Under the pieces are notes generated by a model. That model had not been told where the DNA came from and searched no databases. It saw only the letters and a program-made list of their open reading frames with translations. Positions 17,624 through 25,490 of a stretch of DNA of 64,000 nt are shown piece by piece. The DNA lies in contig JAUIAH010000013.1 in NCBI GenBank assembly GCA_030425385.1, forward strand, positions 115,174 to 179,173, in the 5' to 3' direction. The position numbers and the translations under genes were made by a program. The number at the start of each line of letters is the position of its first letter. Within the stretch, counting starts at the first letter, position 1. The DNA comes from Verrucomicrobiia bacterium. GTDB lineage: Bacteria; Verrucomicrobiota; Verrucomicrobiia; Verrucomicrobiales; DEV007.

Positions 17624-18610
17624 TCAACTCGGGGATGCATGCGAAGCCTCCAATGCATCGAATCGTTTCGAGCGGGTGGCGTAGCTCGGGTAAGCCCTAT
17701 CAGGAGCGCTTGGTAAGTAACGCCAATGCTTGTACATCCACAACCAAGGGGCAGGCTTGCCCCGGATCGTTTCTTCAAAGACATCCCAACACTGTTGCGC
17801 CACTCCCTGGGGGTGATCCTCGCGCGTTGCGTGCAAGGGATGGTGAAAGTGAAAGACATAGCGCCCGTCGTCTTGGGGGAGGCAAATGACAGGGACAATC
17901 GGTGCCCCCGTTTGCTGCGCGAGAAAAGCATGAAGGATGGTCACGCTCGTATCGAAACCAAAGCAACGAATGATCGTGGCGGCTTTGCTAGGCTTGACGC
18001 GCAAATCGGTTAGGAAGGCTGTTTGCCCTCCGCGCTTCACATGCTTGAGCAGGCGCACCATGGCGCGTTCTGAAGAAATGATGGGGTTGCCAGAGAAACC
18101 ACGAAGCTTGGTGAAGAGAGGAGTGAGCGCGGGATTGCGAAAGTCCTCGGCGACGATCATGGGCTTGATTTTATGAATGAGCCCCCAGGCGGTCGAGAGC
18201 CATTCGAACGTGCCATAATGAGGCGTCACCCAGATCACTGGGCCTTCTTTCAAGCGGGCAATGGCGTCCTCGTCCTCATAGCGGAACTGGATGTGATCAA
18301 AGAGCGTGTCTCTGCACAAGTGCTGGGGAGCCCACATGAGATCCAGGGCGCTGCGCGTCTGATAGTGATAGGATTCACGGATGATGGGCTTGAGTTCAGC
18401 GAGCGATCGCTTTGGGTAGACGACCTGCAGATTCGCTTCCGCGATGCGTCGTCCACGGCGATCAATCCACCAGGCGCACCGACTCAACAGCCGAGCCGTT
18501 TGGAGGAGACGTCGTCGCGAGAGTCGCGGGACCATACGGATGGCCACACGCACTCCCAGGGCTTCCAATCGGAAACGGCAGCGTTTCCAAAGGCTCAGTT
18601 TCGCAGGCAC
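17624..18610 (-). CDS. LpxL/HtrB-type lysophospholipid acyltransferase family protein
   Basis: A 328-residue membrane-associated acyltransferase of the lipid A late-acyltransferase family, which adds a secondary acyl chain to lipid A on the cytoplasmic face. The catalytic HX4E motif is HYGTFE, within VIWVTPHYGTFEW; later blocks are SERAMVRLLKHVKRGG, TDLRVKPSKAA and APWLWMYKHWRY. The last block, WxxxHxRW-like, is characteristic. The presence suggests an outer membrane with lipid A. It starts 7 bp after the stop of the PLC-like gene and ends 13 bp before the GarR-like gene, so three genes may form one transcript. A shorter N-terminal membrane segment than in E. coli LpxL is apparent. Confidence 0.87.
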   Translation of the reverse strand: MPAKLSLWKRCRFRLEALGVRVAIRMVPRLSRRRLLQTARLLSRCAWWIDRRGRRIAEANLQVVYPKRSLAELKPIIRESYHYQTRSALDLMWAPQHLCRDTLFDHIQFRYEDEDAIARLKEGPVIWVTPHYGTFEWLSTAWGLIHKIKPMIVAEDFRNPALTPLFTKLRGFSGNPIISSERAMVRLLKHVKRGGQTAFLTDLRVKPSKAATIIRCFGFDTSVTILHAFLAQQTGAPIVPVICLPQDDGRYVFHFHHPLHATREDHPQGVAQQCWDVFEETIRGKPAPWLWMYKHWRYLPSAPDRAYPSYATRSKRFDALEASHASPS

Positions 18611-18617
18611 GACGTCG

Positions 18618-19424
18618 TCAGTGCGCAGATGTTTGTTTCTCTGTCAGGAAATCGCAGAGATCTGCGAGCTTGTCGGTATTGATGAAGTCGACTCCATGCG
18701 CATGCATGATCTCCCAGCTTGCTACCGCATCGGGGATGGCCCAGAAACGCACTTGCAACTTGCGTTGATGTGCCTTGGTGAGGATCGATTCAAGCTTCTC
18801 TTGATCCGCTTTCGGAAGTGGGCCTTCGCCGCGCCAGGTGAAATGACTACCCCAGCGATCGCTGATCCATGGGACGAATATGGGATCGGCTGATTCAAGA
18901 TCCGAGAGCCGACCATCGAACGCCGCGAGCCGTGGTTGCATCGTGGCCAACAAGTCGCGGGGTCGATTGCCTGACACAATCACCGTCACCGCTCCTTCGA
19001 GGAGGGGTTGCCCCGGCTGGGGGAATTCCGTGAGGATTTCTCGATACTCCGTCAGGACCTGGTGAAGCGCACGGTAGGTAGATGCTCCCTCCGATTTGAG
19101 ATCAATGAGAAGATAGAGCGGCGCATTCGAACCCGCATAGACCCGCTTGTTCGCGTGACCCGCGATGCGCTTCTTGAGGGGCTCCAAGTAGAGGGATTGG
19201 AGGGTGCGCTCTGGAGAGACCTTGTCGCGATCGTGCGCCACGAGCAGCGCGCCATCGACAAGGTAGATGTCGGCCTCCACGCTCTGAAAACCATGCGACA
19301 GCGCATCGAGAAGGGGGCGCTCATGCTCGTAATCATTGTGCGCATGCGCTCCCATGAGAGGAGCTGTGGGCTCCGTTGCATCAGCGAAAACCGAGAAGGC
19401 GACGAGGAAGAGTAGCAAACGCAT
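18618..19424 (-). CDS. Exported PLC-like phosphodiesterase
   Basis: From the ATG at 19424 the 268-residue protein begins with a classical signal peptide (MRLLLFLVAFSVFA). The mature part opens with the motif MGAHAHNDYEHERPLLDAL, then VEADIYLVDGALLVAHD, LLIDLKSEG and a late VDFINTDKLAD, the layout of the PLC-like TIM-barrel phosphodiesterases (glycerophosphodiester phosphodiesterase superfamily, close to the Aim6-like branch with HAHNDY). Catalytic His and metal-binding Glu/Asp residues are present. Substrate unknown, probably a phosphodiester in the periplasm. It is divergent from the subtilase gene, with 116 bp between starts. An in-frame start 19 codons upstream lacks the signal peptide arrangement. 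Confidence 0.82.
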   Translation of the reverse strand: MRLLLFLVAFSVFADATEPTAPLMGAHAHNDYEHERPLLDALSHGFQSVEADIYLVDGALLVAHDRDKVSPERTLQSLYLEPLKKRIAGHANKRVYAGSNAPLYLLIDLKSEGASTYRALHQVLTEYREILTEFPQPGQPLLEGAVTVIVSGNRPRDLLATMQPRLAAFDGRLSDLESADPIFVPWISDRWGSHFTWRGEGPLPKADQEKLESILTKAHQRKLQVRFWAIPDAVASWEIMHAHGVDFINTDKLADLCDFLTEKQTSAH

Positions 19425-19540
19425 GATCCCAGAGCCTAGAGGCGAGTCGCGACCTTGTCGACTGGAGCCGAATGTCCGCAAATGGATGGTTTGGAAATTC
19501 TGGTGCTTGTGGTCAGTGAGATTCTAGGAAAGGTTGATCA

Positions 19541-22500
19541 ATGATCCGAATGCTTGTTGCTGTCGTGTGGGTTCCCGTTGTTCTCATGGCGGAGTTTCCT
19601 GATGCTGGGTTGCTTCCCAAGATAGAGACCGGGGTGCAACGCCTCGTGGAGGCGGATTCTGAGAGAGATGGGCGCGGAATCATCGTGGCGATCTTTGATT
19701 CGGGCGTGGATCCTGGGGTGGAGGGTTTGCAGACGACTTCAGATGGGCGTCCCAAGATCATTGACCTGATCGATGCGACGGGGAGCGGTGATGTGGACAC
19801 GTCGACGGTCGGCACACCGGAGGACGGACAGGTCATGGGGCTGACGGGGAGGGAACTGATCCTGCCCGAGGGAGCGGCTTCTAAGAAAGAGGTCTTTCTG
19901 GGGATCAAGGCAGGTTGGGAGATCTTTCCTCAGAGTCTGGTAGGGCGCCTGCAAGAGGAGCGCCGACGGACGTTCTTCCAAGAGCATGCAGCATTGGAGG
20001 CTTCTGTGAGGAATGACGAGTCTTTGGAGAAGAAAGAACGCGAGGCGCGATTGGCGGTTTTGTCAGATGCCAAGAAGGCGTATCGTGATCCTGGTCCTAT
20101 CTTTGACTGTGTGGTCTATCAGAAAGGCGATCTCTGGCGAGCGGTGATCGATACCGACGAGGATGGCGATTTGCGCGATGAGGTTTCCCTCACGGATTAC
20201 ACTCGAGAGCATCAATACGCTTCCTTCGGTGAGCAGAGTCAGCTGAACTTCACCGTGACCATTCACGATGAGGGGAAGCGGCTAGAGATTGTGGTTCCGG
20301 CGAACATGCACGGGAGTCATGTCGCGGGAATCGTGGGAGCGCATTATCCTGAGACGCCCATCTTAAACGGTCTCGCCCCTGGGGTGCAGATCGTGTCCGT
20401 GAAGATAGGTGATAGTCGCCTGGGGGGCATGGAGACGGGCTCGGCGGTGATTCGTGGCCTGGAAGCGGTGCGCCGCCATGGCTGTCAGCTAGTGAACATG
20501 AGCTATGGGGAACCCACGCGTCTGCCAGGGCAAGGGCGCGTCATCGAGTATCTCGAAGAGTTGGTGCACGAGGACAATGTCCTCTTTGTGGCCTCGGCAG
20601 GGAATGCCGGGCCCGCCCTGACGACGGTGGGGGCCCCTGGTGGGGCTTCTGAGGCATTTGTCAGTGTAGGTGCCGTCGTCACTCCTGCGATGATGCAAGC
20701 GGGCTATGCCTTGCGGGAGACACGATCGGACTTGGCCTACACGTGGTCGTCCCGAGGGCCGGCCGCCCATGGCGGCAGTGGCGTGACCATTGCCGCTCCC
20801 GGAGGAGCGCTCTCTCCTGTGCCGCGTTACACGCTGCGACGGAATCGTTATGCGAACGGAACATCGATGTCTTCTCCCAATGCCTGTGGCAGTTTGGCGG
20901 TTTTGATAGGAGCATTGAGAGCGGAATCCATCCCCTACACAGCCTCTTCCCTCAAACAGGTGATTGCCAACACTGCCGTGCCGATCCCGGGAGAGGACCG
21001 CTTTTCGCAAGGTCAAGGGATGCTGCGAGTGGATCGGGCGTTGGCACTTCTGCAAGAGCATGCAATCCCGTTGGCGCCCCGCTACGAGGTGCGTATCCCG
21101 AGTCGTGACGGCGCTCCCGGGCTGTATTTGCGCGAGTATCCTGACAATCGTCAACCATCTCGTGTGACCATCTCCGTCGAACCCCGCTTTGCGCGAACGT
21201 TTCCCAATGAATCGAAGCTGCAATTGAATCGGAAATGGCGCTTGGAAAGCACGGTCCCATGGTTGGCCTGTCCCGAGCATCTCTTCATCACCAACAAAGC
21301 CACCACTTTCGAGGTGGAGATCGATCCTAGCATTACCAAGCATGGTGTCTATACGGGAGAGATCGTAGCCACGGATGCAGAGGCTCCTGAGTGGGGAGCA
21401 GTCCTCCGGATTCCAGCGACCTTGATTCGCCCGCGGGTGGTGAGAGAGGGCATGTGGTCCGCTGGAGGACAGCTCGCCCGTGGCGATGTGCGGCGTTTCT
21501 TCCTCACGCCTCCGGAGGGCGCTACTCAGGCGACCCTGACATTCACCAATGAGACTACCGTTGCGCAGCGTGTGATTGCGCATGTGATGCAGACGTTGCC
21601 CCAACGTCGGCATGAAGAGAGCGGGCAGCGCTGGCGGCTCACGGTGGATGCCGGAGAATCGGTCGAGCGGCGATTGGCAATCATGTCAGGGAAGACGGTC
21701 GAAGTGGCGATTGCATCGAACTGGGATAGTGCGGAGGACCTCAAGTTTCGTGCGGAAATGGCTTTCGAAGGATTGCAGGCGGATACCCGCACCTTGTATT
21801 TCCACCCGGGAGAGACGATCGCGCGGCTTGAGGTGCGGAGTGCTTTCCCGCAACAGCGACTCTCACCCCAAGGGAACTTCACCCATTGGCAGGCCGTGAT
21901 TCCGCCAGGGGAGAAAGCCGTTCGAGCTTTGAATGAACAGCACCATGATCATCAGATCTATGAAGCCATGGTGGACTATCAATTCACACTTGAGAAATCA
22001 GCGAGGATCACTCCGCGATTCCCGGATTTGAATCGGCGTCTCTACGAAGCAGATGTTCAGTCGCAGATCTTCACGATCACGGATAGCAATGGGCAGCGCG
22101 TGGCTGCGGACGATGGTTGGGAACCGCACGCCGTCTCTTTGCGAGCAGGGGATTACTGTGTGCACTATCATTGGCGTCATGATGATGTTGAGCTTTTGGA
22201 AAAGCTAGCAGAACGACCATTGGTCTTGGAAGGGGCGCTTGGTTCGGCGGTGCCCATCAGCGTGCATGAGACCCGGCGAGAGGGAGTGAATGGCCGTCGC
22301 ATGAGTGCCAGGACGCTCTCGGAAGGGAGTCTGCGACCGCTTCACCTGACGGCGCCTTCCGCCAAGGAACTCCCGAAGTTGCCCATCACGGCGCAGCATT
22401 TGAAAGGAGAATTGCGACTTCACCAGGATGCTCCTGGTGCCGAAGTGCGCTTGATCTACGCCCTTCCACCATCGTCGCCGACGGCGGAGCATCCGCCAAA

Positions 22501-23161
22501 GGGTTTGCGGGAGCATGCATTGGTGCGATTGGAGGCATTGCTAGCCAAGGGCGACGAGAAAGCCTTTGATAAAGCGCTAGAGACATTTCGCAAACACCAC
22601 CGCGATGGTTTGGAAGCCGATTGGCTTGCGTTGCAGCGTATGGATACGGTGGCGATGCGTAAGAAGGACCATCGGGCGATTGTTAAGAAATGTGATCGTC
22701 TTCTCAAAGAGATTGATGAGGAAGCGCTCGCCGAGCATCGCGGTCAGCGCCGCGTGCCGGGAGATGACGACGAGAAGAGCGCGGCCTTTGCGCTAGAATA
22801 TCGTGTTCTGGTCGATGTGCTCTATCGGAAATGCCGAGCCATTGCCTATCATGATGGCGAACGTGAGAAGGCGGGTAAGGACTACGAGGTGGAGCCGTTC
22901 GAGAAGGCCTTCCGCCACTTGCGGCGCTGGGTAGATACGGAAAGTCCTGACTATGTGTTAGCGCACATCCGTTGGCACCGTCGCCATGGGCGTTTCGGCC
23001 AAGCCTTGCAGTTGCTCAATCGCCACATGAAAGACGCGCCGTCCACACGGCTCCTGCATGACAAGCGGGTGAAGATTCTTGGTCGCCTGGGCTGGACTGC
23101 GTGGGCCGAGCTTGAGGAGCAGTGGAACCGGCGACGATTCGTGCCTTTCCTCAAAGAGTAG
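19541..23161 (+). CDS. Secreted subtilisin-family peptidase resembling tripeptidyl-peptidase II
   Basis: A 1206-residue S8A serine peptidase. A signal peptide (MIRMLVAVVWVPVVLMA) is followed by catalytic Asp53 (IFDSGVDPG), His257 (MHGSHVAGI), oxyanion Asn355 (SAGNAGP) and Ser442 (NGTSMSSPNACG). The insert of about 200 residues between Asp and His and the long C-terminal beta and helical parts (450-1206) are the hallmarks of tripeptidyl-peptidase II, a large exopeptidase best known from eukaryotes, with scattered bacterial relatives. Here the leader implies export, so it would degrade peptides outside the cytoplasm. A weak Shine-Dalgarno-like AGGAAAGG precedes the ATG. Right after its stop lies the tail of a PQQ-propeller gene. 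Confidence 0.87.
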   Translation: MIRMLVAVVWVPVVLMAEFPDAGLLPKIETGVQRLVEADSERDGRGIIVAIFDSGVDPGVEGLQTTSDGRPKIIDLIDATGSGDVDTSTVGTPEDGQVMGLTGRELILPEGAASKKEVFLGIKAGWEIFPQSLVGRLQEERRRTFFQEHAALEASVRNDESLEKKEREARLAVLSDAKKAYRDPGPIFDCVVYQKGDLWRAVIDTDEDGDLRDEVSLTDYTREHQYASFGEQSQLNFTVTIHDEGKRLEIVVPANMHGSHVAGIVGAHYPETPILNGLAPGVQIVSVKIGDSRLGGMETGSAVIRGLEAVRRHGCQLVNMSYGEPTRLPGQGRVIEYLEELVHEDNVLFVASAGNAGPALTTVGAPGGASEAFVSVGAVVTPAMMQAGYALRETRSDLAYTWSSRGPAAHGGSGVTIAAPGGALSPVPRYTLRRNRYANGTSMSSPNACGSLAVLIGALRAESIPYTASSLKQVIANTAVPIPGEDRFSQGQGMLRVDRALALLQEHAIPLAPRYEVRIPSRDGAPGLYLREYPDNRQPSRVTISVEPRFARTFPNESKLQLNRKWRLESTVPWLACPEHLFITNKATTFEVEIDPSITKHGVYTGEIVATDAEAPEWGAVLRIPATLIRPRVVREGMWSAGGQLARGDVRRFFLTPPEGATQATLTFTNETTVAQRVIAHVMQTLPQRRHEESGQRWRLTVDAGESVERRLAIMSGKTVEVAIASNWDSAEDLKFRAEMAFEGLQADTRTLYFHPGETIARLEVRSAFPQQRLSPQGNFTHWQAVIPPGEKAVRALNEQHHDHQIYEAMVDYQFTLEKSARITPRFPDLNRRLYEADVQSQIFTITDSNGQRVAADDGWEPHAVSLRAGDYCVHYHWRHDDVELLEKLAERPLVLEGALGSAVPISVHETRREGVNGRRMSARTLSEGSLRPLHLTAPSAKELPKLPITAQHLKGELRLHQDAPGAEVRLIYALPPSSPTAEHPPKGLREHALVRLEALLAKGDEKAFDKALETFRKHHRDGLEADWLALQRMDTVAMRKKDHRAIVKKCDRLLKEIDEEALAEHRGQRRVPGDDDEKSAAFALEYRVLVDVLYRKCRAIAYHDGEREKAGKDYEVEPFEKAFRHLRRWVDTESPDYVLAHIRWHRRHGRFGQALQLLNRHMKDAPSTRLLHDKRVKILGRLGWTAWAELEEQWNRRRFVPFLKE

Positions 23162-23162
23162 A

Positions 23163-23555
23163 CTCGGTGGAGAGGGCGATGTCACTGCCACACACCGTCT
23201 TTGGGAACGCGATGACTTCGGAGTCTTTGTCGCCAGCCCGATCGCGTATGAGGGAAGAGTCTATCTTCTCCGTAACAAGGGTCGCGTTGTCTGTCTTGAT
23301 CCCAAGACCGGGAAACCCTATTGGGAAGAAGCGCTGCCGCGCGCCGCTGACGCCTATTACGCCTCACCGGTCATCGCTGGAGGCATCCTTTACGCTGCGC
23401 GCGAAGATGGGATGGTCTTCGCCGCGCGGGTAGGGGAACGCTTCGAGCTCCTTGGTGAGAATGACATGGGGGAACAAATCCTCGCATCGCCCGTGCCCGT
23501 TGATGGACGCCTGCTCATACGTGGCGCGCGCCATCTGTTCTGCGTGAAAGACTGA
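23163..23555 (+). pseudogene. C-terminal remnant of a PQQ/BamB-like beta-propeller protein
   Basis: In a frame different from the subtilase, and directly after its stop, 130 codons encode LGGEGDVTATHRLWERDDFG then ASPIAYEGRVYLLRNKGRV, CLDPKTGKPYWEE, ASPVIAGGILYAAREDGMV and ILASPVPVDGRLLIRGARH. These are the last three blades of a PQQ-like (BamB-type) beta-propeller, a family common in PVC bacteria. No start codon with a leader and no N-terminal blades exist upstream, because the subtilase gene occupies that DNA. It is therefore a 5'-truncated remnant, probably left by a deletion that joined the two genes. The frame itself is intact to its stop. Confidence 0.75.
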
Positions 23556-23579
23556 TGGGCAGGAGGAACTTGTATCTGC

Positions 23580-23585
23580 TATAAT
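23580..23585 (+). promoter_or_regulatory. Possible -10 box for the TMTC-like gene
   Basis: A perfect TATAAT lies in an AT-rich stretch (23576-23605) 45 bases before the ATG at 23625. No good -35 hexamer sits at 16-18 bp. This is the only clearly AT-rich pre-gene segment nearby, and a GGAGG (23617-23621) follows close to the ATG. Confidence 0.35.
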
Positions 23586-23624
23586 AATTAGATTTATTAG
23601 AATTATGGGCTAGTCTGGAGGTCC

Positions 23625-25355
23625 ATGAGCGCCTCCACTCTTGCCAAGTTCACTCAGAAGTCCTGGTTTCCCTACCTGCTCATCGCGTTGGCGGTGCTTG
23701 TGGCCCATGGATTCGCCTTGAAGGCGGATTTCTACATGGATGACAAGCCGCATATCTTGACCAATGAGCGGATTCAGGAGGGTTTGGAGGCTCCGAGCGG
23801 CCTGAAGAGTCGGTTCCTGACCTTTGCGGTCTGGCGGGGTGTCTATCTGACTTTTGGAAATGATCCGGTCGCGTTTCACGCGGTGAACCTCGTGCTGCAT
23901 CTCGGGGTGGCCTTGCTGTTCTTCCCCGTGGCGCGTCGATTCCTTCGCTTGGGCAAGGTGGACCACGCCGGGGCCCGGGTGACGGCCTTCTGGGGCGCCG
24001 TGCTCTTTGCCGTCCATCCTCTTGTGACGGAACCGGTGAACTACGCTGCCCAGACGTCCATGCTGTTGATGACGCTCTTGGTGACTGCTGCCTGTCATTG
24101 TCTCCTTAAATGGCACGAGACGAAACAGGGGCGCCTGTTAGGATGGATGGCCTTGTGGGTGCTGTTGGCGTCTCATGCGAAGGAACCTGGCTTTGTCCAT
24201 GCGGCCATTTCTCTGGGAATGCTAGGCGCACTCGTGGTGTCCTGGGCATCATTGAAGAGGTCCTTTCTTGAGAATAAGCAGGCGCGTCTCATGACCCTGG
24301 CTGGTGGCGGTGGTGTGGCTATCATCGTCTTTGGCGGGTGGCTGATGGCGGGATTCTCGCGTTTCTCGGAGGTGGAACGAACGCTGGACTATTTCCTGAC
24401 ACAAGCGCGAGTGTTGGGGGGCTACTTTCTCAGGATGGTGTATCCGGTAAATCTCAGCAGTGATCATCATGTGCCTTGGACGACCTCGGCAGCAGACCTT
24501 CCGGCGTTGGGCGGTCTCCTGTTCGTTGTCTTGAGCACGGCAACAGTCCTCTTCTTTGTCATCCGCAAGCGCTCATGGATGGCGGTGCTGTGCGGCTTGA
24601 TTCTCTTCCATCTCTACGTGCGCTTTCTCTACTCCGTGGATGAATTGATGGTGGAGTATCGCACCTATCCTTCCCTGCCATGGTTTGGTTTGCTAGTGGC
24701 ATGGGCGGTTGGCCGTGTGGTGGCGTGCAAGCTGGATGGGTACCGCGTGGTGCGGCCTGCATTCTTGGCAGCAGTGACAGTCGTCTTGGTGTCGTTGTCA
24801 GTCGCGCGCTCTCGCGTGTGGGAAACAGAGATGAGTATTTCGGGTAATGTCCTTGAACAGTATCCTGACAATCTTCGTGCATGGAGCATCTATCTGGGAG
24901 AGCTATCTGAGCGTGGCGACTACGAAACCTTGGCTTCGCTGCGCAACATGCCGAACCAAGTCTTCAATGAACTCTTCCCGCCTGGATTTGAGAAAGAGAA
25001 CCGACAATTCACGCAAGCCAAGACCTATCATAATTATATCGCCTGTCAGTATCCTATCCTAAAAGGAATGGTGCACGTGGGGGAAGTGGACGAGGCTCTC
25101 AAGCGGTCAGATGCGTTGCTGGTGAATGTCCTGAGAGCTGCTCCTGACAAGAATGCTAAAGCCACGTTCACCATTCTCTTGGCCAAACTGCTGGCGCACC
25201 GGGCGCGGGGGGAAGATGACAAGGTGGAGGAGACGTTGGACGCGGTGGCGAATCACTACGACGAACGCGAGAAGATCTTGGGCTATTTGCGCACGGAAGC
25301 CGATGCCTTGCCGAAACAGCTGGCTCAGGGGCTCAGCGATTCCGAAGTCGAGTAG
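23625..25355 (+). CDS. TMTC/GT-C-like polytopic membrane protein with helical C-terminal domain
   Basis: A 576-residue protein with about nine hydrophobic helices in residues 15-390 and a soluble helical C-terminus. The early loop motif FYMDDKPHILTNERI, followed by FHAVNLVLHLGVALLFFPV and FAVHPLVTEPVNYAAQTSML, matches the TMTC/PMT-like GT-C fold, where the first-loop Asp-Asp pair and the VHP...E.V block are conserved. Such proteins transfer sugars from lipid carriers or carry TPR repeats; the C-terminal part (400-576) has helix pairs but only weak TPR-like periodicity. Function is therefore glycosyltransferase-like by homology only. A rare clear Shine-Dalgarno (GGAGG) precedes the ATG. Confidence 0.72.
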   Translation: MSASTLAKFTQKSWFPYLLIALAVLVAHGFALKADFYMDDKPHILTNERIQEGLEAPSGLKSRFLTFAVWRGVYLTFGNDPVAFHAVNLVLHLGVALLFFPVARRFLRLGKVDHAGARVTAFWGAVLFAVHPLVTEPVNYAAQTSMLLMTLLVTAACHCLLKWHETKQGRLLGWMALWVLLASHAKEPGFVHAAISLGMLGALVVSWASLKRSFLENKQARLMTLAGGGGVAIIVFGGWLMAGFSRFSEVERTLDYFLTQARVLGGYFLRMVYPVNLSSDHHVPWTTSAADLPALGGLLFVVLSTATVLFFVIRKRSWMAVLCGLILFHLYVRFLYSVDELMVEYRTYPSLPWFGLLVAWAVGRVVACKLDGYRVVRPAFLAAVTVVLVSLSVARSRVWETEMSISGNVLEQYPDNLRAWSIYLGELSERGDYETLASLRNMPNQVFNELFPPGFEKENRQFTQAKTYHNYIACQYPILKGMVHVGEVDEALKRSDALLVNVLRAAPDKNAKATFTILLAKLLAHRARGEDDKVEETLDAVANHYDEREKILGYLRTEADALPKQLAQGLSDSEVE

Positions 25356-25490
25356 CAGCCCGTTGGAATTACTGTCTTGGGTGAAATATTTGCAATGAGT
25401 GAAATGAAACGATTCGTGATAATCCGATAATCGTGGATTCTCTTGACGGAGGGCCAGTTGATCCATTGGATCGACGGCAATCTGAGAATC

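Noticed and set aside
20489..21613. 374-codon minus-strand open frame inside the subtilase gene
   Set aside because: It lies wholly opposite conserved S8 peptidase motifs and has a composition typical of antisense frames.
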